Shown piece after piece: positions 46,958-55,373 of a stretch of 64,000 bases of DNA. This DNA is from an uncultured Caulobacterales bacterium (GTDB taxonomy: Bacteria; Pseudomonadota; Alphaproteobacteria; Caulobacterales; Caulobacteraceae). Made by a program: the position numbers and the translations under genes. Where the stretch lies: contig CAISEP010000003.1 in NCBI GenBank assembly GCA_903884425.1, forward strand, positions 186,001-250,000. Reading direction: 5' to 3'. The notes under the pieces were generated by a model. The model did no database searches. It had not been told where the DNA came from and worked only from the letters and a program-made list of their open reading frames with translations. The stretch's first letter is position 1. Each line of letters opens with the position of its first letter.

Positions 46958-47199
46958 CGCGTTTCCTGATCCTTGTCTGGGCGCCGGACGGCAGTGATGG
47001 ATCATCGCCCCGACGGGTGCCTAGAATTACCGGTCGCGCCCGCGTGGCAAGGGGTTTTGCGGGGTGACGCAGCGTCGGCCCCGCAATTTCCTGTTCCCGG
47101 TTTCCCGGACCGGGTGACGCTGCGGTTAGGGCTGGACGCGCGCGCCGCTGCAAGCCAGCCTGAGGACCGATCCCAATCCTCAGACGTCCGGCCCCGTCC
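46958..47199. other. Divergent region between GMC oxidoreductase and acyl-CoA carboxylase
   Basis: 242 bases, no gene. It contains an 11-bp palindrome GACGCAGCGTC around 47068 and the inverted repeat CTGAGGA-N10-TCCTCAG at 47160-47183. Both divergent promoters must lie here; I see no convincing -35/-10 pair. Confidence 0.4.
47160..47183. promoter_or_regulatory. Inverted repeat CTGAGGA-N10-TCCTCAG before the carboxylase gene
   Basis: Perfect 7-bp arms ending 16 bases before the carboxylase ATG. As DNA it could be an operator; as RNA it could fold into a hairpin that hides the start region. No clear ribosome site is visible between it and the ATG. Confidence 0.35.
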
Positions 47200-50100
47200 A
47201 TGACCTTCCAGCGTGTCCTGATCGCCAATCGCGGCGAGATCTCCATCCGCATTGGCCGGACGGTGGCCGAGATGGGCCTGCGCGCCATCGCCGTCCACAC
47301 CGACGACGACGCCGACAGCCTGCATGTGCGGCTGGCGGACGAGGCGGTGCGGCTGCCCGGACGCGGGGCCGCGGGCTATCTGGACATCGCGGCCGTGATC
47401 GCCGCGGCCACGGCCTGCGGGGCGGAGGCGGTGCATCCCGGCTACGGCTTCCTGAGCGAGAATGCCGACTTCGCCAAGGCCTGCGCGGAGGCCGGGCTCG
47501 TCTTCATCGGCCCGTCGCCCGCGGCCCTGTCCCTGTTCGGGGACAAGGTCCGGGCCGTGGCCCTCGCGCGGCGGACGGCGGCCCCGTGCCTGCCGGGGCT
47601 GGATGAGGTGGAGGCGGAGACCGGCCTCGCCGCTGCCCTGGCCTTCCTGGAGTCCCAGCAGGGCGCGGCGGTGATGGTCAAGGCCGTGGCCGGCGGCGGC
47701 GGGCGGGGCATCCGCCGGGTGGCGACCCCCGACGAGATGGAACCGGCCCTGAAGCTCTGCGCCGCCGAGGCCCGCGCGGCCTTCGGCGACGGCCGCCTCT
47801 ATCTGGAGCGGGCGGTGGACCAGGCCCGGCACATCGAGGTGCAGGTGCTTGGGGACGGCCACCAGGTGGTGGCCCTGGGCGACCGGGAATGCAGTCTGCA
47901 GCGGCGGCGACAGAAGATCGTCGAGGTGGCGCCCGCCATCGGCCTGTCGGCGGACCTGCGCCGGACGCTGCACGCGGCCTCCACCCGGCTGGCGGCGGCG
48001 GCGGACCTCAGGGGACTGGCCACGGTGGAGTTCCTGCTCGACACCGAGGCGACGGACCGGGCCTTCTTCATGGAGGTCAATGCCCGCCTGCAGGTGGAGC
48101 ATCCGGTGACGGAGGCGGTGACCGGCCTCGACCTCGTCCGGCTGCAGATCGAGGCGGCGCGGGGACGGACGCTTGCGGAGATGGGGGTGGGAACGACCCC
48201 GGCTTCGGTGGGCGATGCGGTGGAACTGCGGGTCAATCTCGAGACCCTGGACGCGGCGGGGGAGGTGCGTCCGTCCAGTGGTCGCCTGACCGCCTACCAG
48301 CCCCCCGGCGGGCCCGGGGTCCGGGTCGACGGCTATGGCTATGCGGGCTATGCGCCGCATCCGGGCTTTGACAGCCTGCTGGCCAAGATCATCGTCCATG
48401 CCCCCACCGGGGGGCTTGCGGCAGCGGCGGCCAAGGCCGGCCGGGCGGCGCGGGAGTTCCGGCTGACGGGACCGGCCTGCAATCTGGGCCTGCTGGCGGC
48501 CCTGATGGACGAGGCCGAGGTCCGCGCCGGCACTGCCACCACACGCTTCATCGAGACCCATGCGGCCCGTCTGGCGGCCGCGGCGACGGCCCATGCTCCG
48601 CCGGAGCTGCCGGGCGGCACCTCCGAGGCAGCCCCTTCGACGACCGTGACCGCGGCCCCGCCGGAGCCGGGGGCGGTCCCCGTCGCGGCCCCCCTGCGCG
48701 GCTCCGTCGTGGCGCTGGAGGTGAAGGTGGGCGACACCGTCCGCACCGGCCAGAGTCTGATGGTGCTGGAGGCCATGAAGATGCAGCATCCGGCGCTGGC
48801 CCCCCGGGCCGGGGTGGTGCTGCGCATCGATGCCGCGCTGGGGGACACGGTGGATGACGGCGCAGCCCTGGTGTGGCTGGCCCCCGCAGGAGAGGTCGGG
48901 TCCGCGGAGGTGGAGGAGGCCCTTGACCTCGCCCTCATCCGGCCCGACCTGCAGGCCTTCCGGGACCGGCTGGCCCTGACGGCGGACGCGGCGCGGCCAG
49001 ACGCCATCGGCAAGCGCCACGCCATGGGCATGCGCACGGCGCGGGAGAATATCGACGCCCTCTTCGATCCCGGCACCTTCGAGGAGGTGGGGGCCCTGAC
49101 TGTTGCCGCCCAGCGTCGGCGGCGGAGCCACGAGGACCTGCAGAAGAACACGCCGGCCGACGGCATGGTGGCCGGGGTAGGCCAGGTGAACGGCGACCTG
49201 TTCGGCGAGGACACCGGTCGCTGCGTGGGTCTCGCCTACGACTACACCGTGCTGGCCGGAACCCAAGGCTACTTCAATCACAAGAAGACGGACCGGGTGC
49301 TGGAATTCGCCGAGCACTGGAAGCTGCCGGTGATCTGGTTCGTCGAAGGGGGCGGCGGACGCCCCGGCGACGTGGACGGCGGCGCGCTCATCGCGTCGTC
49401 CCTCGATACCACCAGCTTCACCACCTTTGCCCGCCTGTCCGGGCTCGCGCCGCGCATCTGCGTGGCGGCGGGGCGCTGCTTTGCCGGCAATGCCGCCTTC
49501 TTCGGCTGCGCGGACATCACCATCGGCGTGGAGGGGGCCAATATCGGCATGGGTGGCCCGGCCATGATCGAGGGCGGCGGGCTGGGCGTGGTGGCCCCCG
49601 GCGACATCGGCCCGGCGCGGGAGCAGTTCGCCAATGGCTGCCTCGATCTGCTGGTGGCCGACGAGGCGGAGGCGGCGCATCTGTCCCGGTCGCTGTTGGG
49701 CATGTTCCAGGGCCGCACTCCGCCGGGGGACTGCGCCGACCAGCGGTTGCTGCGCCACCTGGTGCCGGAGAACCGCCTTCGGGTCTACGACATCCGCACC
49801 GTGATCGAGACCCTGGCCGATACCGGCAGCTTCATCGAGCTGCGCGGCGGCTACGGGCCAGGCATGGTCACCGGCTTCCTGCGGATCGAGGGGCGGGCCA
49901 TGGGGGTGATCGCCAACGACCCCCGGCACCTGGGCGGGGCCATCGACGGAGAGGGCGCGGAAAAGGCCAGCCGATTCCTGCAGTTGTGCGACGCATTTGA
50001 TGTGCCGATCCTGTCCCTGTGCGACACGCCGGGCTTCATGGTCGGGCCGGAGAGCGAGCGGAGCGCGGCGGTGCGCCGGGGCTCGCGCCTGTTCGTCACG

Positions 50101-50499
50101 GCCACCACGGTCAGCGTGCCGTTCCTGACCGTGGTCCTGCGCAAGGGCTACGGGCTGGGAGCCCAGGCCATGGCCGGCGGCGACCTCAGCGCCTCTGCCA
50201 TGATCTGCTCCTGGCCCACGGGGGAGTTCGGCCCGATGGGGTTCGAGGGGGCCGTGCGGCTGGGCTATCGCAAGGAACTGGAGGCCATTGCCGATCCGGC
50301 GGAGCGGGACGCCCTGTTCCGCAAGCTGGTGGGGCACATGTATGCGCGGGGCAAGGCCGAGCAGGTGGCGGAGGTGCTGGAGATCGACGCGGTGATCGAT
50401 CCCGCCGACACCCGCCGCTGGCTGGTCCGCGCCCTCACGGCCTGCGGATCGCCCGCGCCGCGCACGGGAAAGAAGCGGCCCTTCGTGGACGTCTGGTAG
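47200..50499 (+). CDS. Single-chain biotin-dependent acyl-CoA carboxylase (BC-BCCP-CT)
   Basis: A 1099-residue multifunctional enzyme. Residues 1-445 are biotin carboxylase (VLIANRGEISIRIGRT, VHPGYGFLSENADFA, KAVAGGGGRGIRRV, EVNARLQVEHPVTEAVTG). A Pro/Ala linker leads to a biotin carrier domain with EAMKMQH (biotinyl Lys about 527). From about 605 a carboxyltransferase follows (RENIDALFDPGTFEEVG, NIGMGGPAMIEGGG, LCDTPGFMVGPESERSA, RKGYGLGAQAMAGG). Propionyl- and methylcrotonyl-CoA carboxylases are normally split over two proteins. Known: long-chain acyl-CoA carboxylases of Mycobacterium and Rhodopseudomonas are single chains of this order. Inference: the same group; substrate not proven. Divergent from the GMC gene. 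Confidence 0.93.
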   Translation: MTFQRVLIANRGEISIRIGRTVAEMGLRAIAVHTDDDADSLHVRLADEAVRLPGRGAAGYLDIAAVIAAATACGAEAVHPGYGFLSENADFAKACAEAGLVFIGPSPAALSLFGDKVRAVALARRTAAPCLPGLDEVEAETGLAAALAFLESQQGAAVMVKAVAGGGGRGIRRVATPDEMEPALKLCAAEARAAFGDGRLYLERAVDQARHIEVQVLGDGHQVVALGDRECSLQRRRQKIVEVAPAIGLSADLRRTLHAASTRLAAAADLRGLATVEFLLDTEATDRAFFMEVNARLQVEHPVTEAVTGLDLVRLQIEAARGRTLAEMGVGTTPASVGDAVELRVNLETLDAAGEVRPSSGRLTAYQPPGGPGVRVDGYGYAGYAPHPGFDSLLAKIIVHAPTGGLAAAAAKAGRAAREFRLTGPACNLGLLAALMDEAEVRAGTATTRFIETHAARLAAAATAHAPPELPGGTSEAAPSTTVTAAPPEPGAVPVAAPLRGSVVALEVKVGDTVRTGQSLMVLEAMKMQHPALAPRAGVVLRIDAALGDTVDDGAALVWLAPAGEVGSAEVEEALDLALIRPDLQAFRDRLALTADAARPDAIGKRHAMGMRTARENIDALFDPGTFEEVGALTVAAQRRRRSHEDLQKNTPADGMVAGVGQVNGDLFGEDTGRCVGLAYDYTVLAGTQGYFNHKKTDRVLEFAEHWKLPVIWFVEGGGGRPGDVDGGALIASSLDTTSFTTFARLSGLAPRICVAAGRCFAGNAAFFGCADITIGVEGANIGMGGPAMIEGGGLGVVAPGDIGPAREQFANGCLDLLVADEAEAAHLSRSLLGMFQGRTPPGDCADQRLLRHLVPENRLRVYDIRTVIETLADTGSFIELRGGYGPGMVTGFLRIEGRAMGVIANDPRHLGGAIDGEGAEKASRFLQLCDAFDVPILSLCDTPGFMVGPESERSAAVRRGSRLFVTATTVSVPFLTVVLRKGYGLGAQAMAGGDLSASAMICSWPTGEFGPMGFEGAVRLGYRKELEAIADPAERDALFRKLVGHMYARGKAEQVAEVLEIDAVIDPADTRRWLVRALTACGSPAPRTGKKRPFVDVW

Positions 50500-50581
50500 C
50501 AGAACCCCGCGGCTGTTCAGATTTCCTTCAATCCGCAAAAGGTATAAGTCTAACCGCGCGGACAAGGAGTCGCGGAAACGC

Positions 50582-53068
50582 ATGGCCCGGTCGCTGAGCC
50601 TTTCTACAAGACTGATTGCGCCGGTGATCATCATCTCGACGATGGTGACCCTCGGCCTGGCGGCGATCGTCTTCCAGGTGGTCTTTTCAGGAGATGTGGC
50701 GCGGCAGAAGGAAGATCTTCGGCACTATGTGGCGCTGAAGACCAATGCCGAGAGCATCCCCTTCGAGGCCCTGGGCCGGCGGGACCAGGCCGCGCGGTCG
50801 GACCTCCTGGCCCTGTCCGCAACCCTCGACGATGCCACGGTCAACCGCGAGTTTGACCGGCTGTTTCCCCTGCAGAAGGACGGAACCCGGCGCAGTGCCG
50901 ACGGCCTCTATGATGGCATGCGGACCCTGCGGCACGACCGGGTCTACGGCATGGGGGCCTTCATCCATGACGGGGCCCACGTGCCCCTGCAGGACAAGCG
51001 TTATCTCGTGGCGGCGGTGGACGTGGTCTACGACTTCGGCCACACCGGCTTTGCCCTGTCGGACAACTTCTATTTCTTCACCCCGCGGCAGGACGTGGTG
51101 ATCTTCGGCCCCCGTCGCCCGGACAAGCTGATCTACTACCGGCGGACGGCCCCGGCGAACCTGAGCCTCGCCAATCAGGAAATCAGCCGGGTGGCCCAGC
51201 CCGCCGCCGATCCGGAGCGGACCATGCGCTGCACGGGCCTGCAGCGGGTGGTCTATGACACCACGGGCAAGCGCCTGATGGCGGCCTGCGTCTCCCCGGT
51301 GGACGTGGGCGGGCACATGATCGGCGCGCTGGGGGCCTCCGCGCCGATGGAGGGCTTTGTCCGCCGCATCATCGAGCATCCCCTGCCGGACACCTACAAT
51401 GTGATGGTCTCGGGCACGGGGGAGATCGTGGCCCATCCGGGCATCGCCGTGCCCGGCGAGGTCACGGTGCAGGAACGGGAGCGTTACGAGCGCGATCTGG
51501 GCCTGCACAGGCTGATCGCGGGGATGCGGCACTCGGGCACCGCCACCGGCGTGGTGCAGGATGATGCCCACGGGACCATCGTGTCCTATGGCCACATCGG
51601 CGGTCCCGGCTGGTACCTGCTGATCGTCACGCCGATCAAGACCATCACCTTCCGCGCCATGCGCTCGGCCGGGGGCGTGCTGCTGCTGGCGCTGTTCGCG
51701 GCGGCCCTGCAGGCGGCCCTGATCTTCGGACTGCTGCGCAGCCAGGTGGTGGCCCCGCTGGAAGCCCTGGCCCGGCGGAGCCGCGATCCCGATGCGTCCG
51801 CCGCCGAGGGGCATCTCGCGGAGGACGGCCGGCCCGACGAGATCGGCGAACTGGCGCGCAGCCTGTCCTTCGAACGGGCCCGCAACCGGGAGATCCTCCA
51901 GACCCTCGAGGCCCGGGTCCGTCAGCGCACCCACGAGCTCGAGGTCGCCAACGAGGAGAAGTCCCGCTTCCTCGCCAACATGAGCCACGAACTCCGCACG
52001 CCCCTGAACGGCGTCGTGGCGGTGGCGGACATGCTCTACAAGATCCAGCCCTCCGAGGCCGGTCGGGAATATGCCGACATCATCCGCTCCAGCGCCATGA
52101 CCGTCGAGCGGGTGGTGTCGGACGTGCTCGACTTCTCCAAGATCGAGGCAGGGCAGATCAGCCTCGAGGAAAAGCCCTTCGCCGTCCGCCAGCTGGTGGA
52201 GAACGTGGTCAAGCCCCTGGCCATCACCGCGGCGGCCAAGGGGGTGGAGGTCACGGCCCGCTTCTCCGACGATCTGGCCGAGGCCCATGTGGGAGATGCC
52301 CACCGGCTGGCGCAGGTGCTCAACAATCTTGTCGGCAATGCGGTGAAGTTCACCGACCGCGGCGCGGTGGTGGTGTCGGTCGAAAGCGCGGGAGGGGACC
52401 TGCGCTTTTCCGTGAAGGACACCGGCGTCGGCTTCGACGAGGCGGTCCGGTCCCGCCTGTTCGCCCGGTTCGTCCAGGCCGATACCTCCATCACCCGGCG
52501 CTATGGCGGTTCCGGCCTCGGCCTCGCCATCTGTGCGGCTTTGGTCAAGCTCATGGGCGGACAGATCCATGCGGAGTCCCGCCCCGGCGAAGGCGCGACC
52601 TTTGCCTTCACCGTGCCGCTTCCGGTCTGCGCGGCCGGCGTGGCGCCGACGACACCGGTGGGGGGGCGGGTTCCGGTCGCCGGGACGGATGGACGGCTCG
52701 TCGTGCTGCTGGCCGAGGACCATCCCACTAACCAGCGGGTGGTGGAGCTGATCCTGAACAGCGCCGACATCGAGCTGGAGATCGTCGAGAACGGTCGCGA
52801 GGCCGTGGCTGCCTTCCAGCGTCGGCGGTTCGACTGCATCCTCATGGACATGCAGATGCCGGAGGTGGACGGCATCCAGGCCATCCGCGAGATCCGCGCC
52901 CTGGAGACGGCCCGGCGACTGCCGAGGACGCCGATCATCTGCGTCAGCGCCAATGCCCTGTCCGAGCACGTGATGGCCAGCCGCAAGGCCGGTGCGGACA
53001 GCCATCTGGCCAAGCCCTTCCAGGCCGATGCCCTGCTGCGGGCCCTGTCCGCGGAGATCGCTGCCTGA
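50582..53068 (+). CDS. Hybrid sensor histidine kinase with large periplasmic domain
   Basis: An 828-residue membrane kinase. Membrane helix at about 11-34; periplasmic sensor from about 35 to 360, probably a Cache-type fold (GMGAFIHDGAHVPLQDKRYLV, VSGTGEIVAHPGI, GPGWYLLIVTPIKTI); second helix at about 363-386; HAMP-like and coiled-coil linker; DHp with His469 in FLANMSHELRTPLNG; ATPase domain (NNLVGNAVKF, VKDTGVGFDE, YGGSGLGLAI); receiver with Asp756 in CILMDMQMPEVDG and FQAD end. Signal and target unknown. The GGAG ribosome site is clear. The flagellin gene follows after 170 bases, so a role in motility or chemotactic behaviour is possible. A 13-base tandem duplication lies over its stop codon. 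Confidence 0.92.
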   Translation: MARSLSLSTRLIAPVIIISTMVTLGLAAIVFQVVFSGDVARQKEDLRHYVALKTNAESIPFEALGRRDQAARSDLLALSATLDDATVNREFDRLFPLQKDGTRRSADGLYDGMRTLRHDRVYGMGAFIHDGAHVPLQDKRYLVAAVDVVYDFGHTGFALSDNFYFFTPRQDVVIFGPRRPDKLIYYRRTAPANLSLANQEISRVAQPAADPERTMRCTGLQRVVYDTTGKRLMAACVSPVDVGGHMIGALGASAPMEGFVRRIIEHPLPDTYNVMVSGTGEIVAHPGIAVPGEVTVQERERYERDLGLHRLIAGMRHSGTATGVVQDDAHGTIVSYGHIGGPGWYLLIVTPIKTITFRAMRSAGGVLLLALFAAALQAALIFGLLRSQVVAPLEALARRSRDPDASAAEGHLAEDGRPDEIGELARSLSFERARNREILQTLEARVRQRTHELEVANEEKSRFLANMSHELRTPLNGVVAVADMLYKIQPSEAGREYADIIRSSAMTVERVVSDVLDFSKIEAGQISLEEKPFAVRQLVENVVKPLAITAAAKGVEVTARFSDDLAEAHVGDAHRLAQVLNNLVGNAVKFTDRGAVVVSVESAGGDLRFSVKDTGVGFDEAVRSRLFARFVQADTSITRRYGGSGLGLAICAALVKLMGGQIHAESRPGEGATFAFTVPLPVCAAGVAPTTPVGGRVPVAGTDGRLVVLLAEDHPTNQRVVELILNSADIELEIVENGREAVAAFQRRRFDCILMDMQMPEVDGIQAIREIRALETARRLPRTPIICVSANALSEHVMASRKAGADSHLAKPFQADALLRALSAEIAA

Positions 53069-53079
53069 GATCGCTGCCT
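53054..53079. repeat. Tandem duplication of a 13-mer over the kinase stop codon
   Basis: GAGATCGCTGCCT occurs twice without a gap, followed by a third partial copy (GAGGTCGC). The TGA stop lies at the junction. The pattern is a footprint of replication slippage that may have fixed or moved the end of the protein. Confidence 0.6.
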
Positions 53080-53093
53080 GAGGTCGCAGCCGG

Positions 53094-53122
53094 AGGGCAG
53101 GGGCCCCGGCTTCGCTTGCCCT
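53094..53122 (+). terminator. Hairpin after hybrid kinase, possible terminator
   Basis: AGGGCA (53094-53099) pairs with TGCCCT (53117-53122); the loop contains GGGGCCCC, which could pair with itself. No T-run follows, so it may only be a weak or factor-assisted terminator between the kinase and flagellin genes. Confidence 0.25.
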
Positions 53123-53189
53123 GAATTCCGAGTCGGAAGAAAGTAACTAAGATTAACGCCTCTCCCTCCCGGACCTGTTCGGGGCCGGG

Positions 53190-53205
53190 TGGGCAGGTGG
53201 ATGCA
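53190..53205 (+). promoter_or_regulatory. Candidate sigma-54 promoter of flagellin
   Basis: TGG-N11-TGCA keeps the GG (-24) and GC (-12) dinucleotides at the exact spacing (GG, 10 bases, GC) and TGCA at the end; inner positions differ from TGGCAC. Transcription would start near 53216, 23 bases before the flagellin ATG. Known: Caulobacter flagellin genes use sigma-54 and FlbD. Confidence 0.45.
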
Positions 53206-53238
53206 TAAGGCAACCACCAGGGTCTTCGGAGCGGCCGA

Positions 53239-54066
53239 ATGTCGACGAACGCGATCAACAGCAACTATGCGTCCATCCTGGCCCTCCAGGGGCTGGACCA
53301 GACGGTGTCGGACCTGAATTCGGCCCAGTCCAAGGTGTCCAGCGGCCTCGACATCGGTGCCGCAGCGGACAATGCCCCGGTCTGGGGCATCGCCCAGGAA
53401 CAGCGCAACGCGGCCGGTGCCCTGGATTCCGTCAAGCTCTCCCTGCAGCGCTCCCAGTCGGCGCTGGACGTGGCGATTTCCGGCGGCCAGTCCATCTCCG
53501 ACCTTCTGAGCCAGATTCGCGCCAAGACCCTGGCGGGGACCGACACGTCCCTGAGTTCCACCGACCGCGCGGTCCTGAACAGCGACGTGCAGTCCCTGAT
53601 CAAGCAGATCAGCACCGTGGTCGACAGCGCCGACTTCAACGGCGCGAACCTGATCAAGACCGGGGCTACGCCGATCTCGACCCTGACGGACGCCAATGCG
53701 TCGGTCTACACGGTCCAGCCCCAGTCCCTGAGCGTGGGCGGTCCCAACATCACCTTCTCGGCCGGGGCGTCCTTCGCCACCGCCACCCAGGCCTCGATCC
53801 TGCTCAGCCAGGTGACGGCCTCCGTGGCCAAGGTCACCTCCGCGGTGTCGAGCCTCGGGGTCTCGTCGGCGTCCGTCACGGCGCACCTGTCCTTCGTCTC
53901 CCAGTTCCAGGACACCCTGACCGCGGGGGCGGGCAACCTCGTCGATGCGGACATGGCCAAGGAAAGCGCGTCGCTCACGGCCCTGCAGGTCAAGCAGAGC
54001 CTGGCCGCCCAGACCCTCAGCATCACCAACTCCGCGCCGGAGATCCTGATCGGCCTGTTCCGCTAG
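53239..54066 (+). CDS. Flagellin
   Basis: A 275-residue flagellin of the short, Caulobacter type without the variable D2/D3 domains. The N-terminal D0/D1 helices (NAINSNYASILALQGLDQTV, AQSKVSSGLDIGAAADNAPV) and the C-terminal D0 helix (SLTALQVKQSLAAQTLSITN, ending LIGLFR) are complete. A middle region of Ala, Ser and Thr connects them. There is no signal peptide; it is exported by the flagellar apparatus (FliQ, FliR, FlhB above). GGAG lies 7 bases before the ATG. Neither flaF nor flbT is near. Its position directly before ftsW is unusual. Confidence 0.94.
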   Translation: MSTNAINSNYASILALQGLDQTVSDLNSAQSKVSSGLDIGAAADNAPVWGIAQEQRNAAGALDSVKLSLQRSQSALDVAISGGQSISDLLSQIRAKTLAGTDTSLSSTDRAVLNSDVQSLIKQISTVVDSADFNGANLIKTGATPISTLTDANASVYTVQPQSLSVGGPNITFSAGASFATATQASILLSQVTASVAKVTSAVSSLGVSSASVTAHLSFVSQFQDTLTAGAGNLVDADMAKESASLTALQVKQSLAAQTLSITNSAPEILIGLFR

Positions 54067-54124
54067 GTCCGGCACCGGCCAGCTCCCCCGCGGCGGGCGC
54101 ATTGCCGCACTCCGGCCATCAGGG

Positions 54125-54139
54125 TTAGAAAAGACTTAA
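54125..54139 (+). promoter_or_regulatory. CtrA-box-like site before ftsW
   Basis: TTAG-AAAAGAC-TTAA matches TTAA-N7-TTAA with one mismatch, 59 bases before the ftsW ATG. The same bases lie in an inverted repeat GGGTTA...TAACCC (54122-54142). Known: Caulobacter ftsW is in the CtrA regulon. An assignment as site is inference. Confidence 0.5.
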
Positions 54140-54197
54140 CCCTCCCCGGGCATGGTGACGCTTCCTTCATACTGGCGCGCATGCGGGTTCCGGGGTC

Positions 54198-55373
54198 ATG
54201 ACCTTTTCAAACCAGCAACCCTTTGCCCGGACCGACCGCTCGGCGCTGGGTCTGTGGTGGTGGACGACCGACCGGTTCCTGCTGCTGGCCGTGGCGATCC
54301 TGATCGGCATGGGCGTGGCCCTGTCCTTCGGCACCAGCCCCGCCGCGGCGATCCGCACGGGGATGAGCCAGCCCTTCCACTATGCGATCCGCCAGACGAT
54401 CTTCGGCATCGGTGCGGCCGGACTGGTGCTGGGCATGTCGATCCTGACCCCCCGCGGGGCCCGGCGGGCCAGCTTCATCATCTACATCGTGGCCATCGCC
54501 ATCATGTGCGTCCTGCCCTTCATCGGCCATGCGGCCAAGGGAGCGGACCGCTGGGTGCAGTTGGGGGGCTTCTCCCTGCAGCCGTCCGAATTCATGAAGC
54601 CGGCCCTGATCGTGCTGGCGGCCTGGATGTTCGCCGAGGCGCAGAAGGGGGAGGGGGTGCCCGGCGTGTCCATCGCGTTCGGCCTCTATGGCGTCGCAGT
54701 GGTACTGCTGCTGCTGCAGCCGGACTTCGGACAGACCGTGCTGATCACCATGGCCTTTGGGGTGACCTTCTTCATGGCGGGGGTGCCGCTGCGATGGATC
54801 ATCGGCCTGGCAGGGGTGGCCGCGGCGGGGTTCGTGACCGTGTCCCTGACCTTTTCCCACGTGCATGACCGCATCCACAAGTTCCTGTCCCCGGACAAGG
54901 CCGACACCCACCAGATCGACAAGGCCACCGAGGCCATCGCGTCCGGCGGCCTGTTCGGGCGCGGACCGGGGGAGGGGCTGCTGAAGCGCTCCGTCCCCGA
55001 CGTGCACACCGACTTCGCCTATGCCGGCGCGGCGGAGGAGTACGGCCTTGTGCTGTCGCTGACCCTCATCGCCCTGTTCGCCTTCGTGGTGATCCGCGGC
55101 CTGCAGCGGGCCATGAAGCTGTCCGATCCCTATGAGCAGGTGGCGGCGGCGGGGCTGTTCGTGCTGGTCGGCCAGCAGGTGTGCATTAACGTGGCCGTGA
55201 ACTTGAATATTATCCCCACCAAGGGCATGACCCTCCCGTTCATTTCCTACGGAGGGTCGTCGATGCTCGCTATGGGCCTGACGCTCGGCCTCGCCCTGGC
55301 GCTGACGCGCCGGCGACCGGGTGCCTATTCGCAGACGGACTCCCTCGCCAGCGCCGGAGCAGCCCTGCCGTGA
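54198..55373 (+). CDS. ftsW: Septal peptidoglycan glycosyltransferase FtsW
   Basis: A 391-residue SEDS protein with about ten membrane helices that polymerises lipid II at the division site with FtsI. SEDS blocks include GADRWVQLGGFSLQPSEFMKPALI, LQPDFGQTVL, KATEAIASGGLFGRGPGEG, VHTDFAYAGAAEEYG, and IPTKGMTLPFISYGGSS. The ATG at 54198 begins with a 20-residue cytoplasmic N-terminus. murG starts inside its stop region (GTGA overlap). Normally murD precedes ftsW in this order; here a flagellin gene does. Confidence 0.96.
   Translation: MTFSNQQPFARTDRSALGLWWWTTDRFLLLAVAILIGMGVALSFGTSPAAAIRTGMSQPFHYAIRQTIFGIGAAGLVLGMSILTPRGARRASFIIYIVAIAIMCVLPFIGHAAKGADRWVQLGGFSLQPSEFMKPALIVLAAWMFAEAQKGEGVPGVSIAFGLYGVAVVLLLLQPDFGQTVLITMAFGVTFFMAGVPLRWIIGLAGVAAAGFVTVSLTFSHVHDRIHKFLSPDKADTHQIDKATEAIASGGLFGRGPGEGLLKRSVPDVHTDFAYAGAAEEYGLVLSLTLIALFAFVVIRGLQRAMKLSDPYEQVAAAGLFVLVGQQVCINVAVNLNIIPTKGMTLPFISYGGSSMLAMGLTLGLALALTRRRPGAYSQTDSLASAGAALP

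Noticed and set aside
47002-50634. A 1210-codon minus-strand frame opposite the carboxylase
   Set aside because: The plus-strand carboxylase has complete domains and motifs. The antisense frame has the compositional bias of a shadow and no start signal.
54122-54142. GGGTTA...TAACCC hairpin as flagellin terminator
   Set aside because: Stem of six with no T-run, and it coincides with the better supported CtrA-like site. I keep it only as a comment in the ftsW finding.
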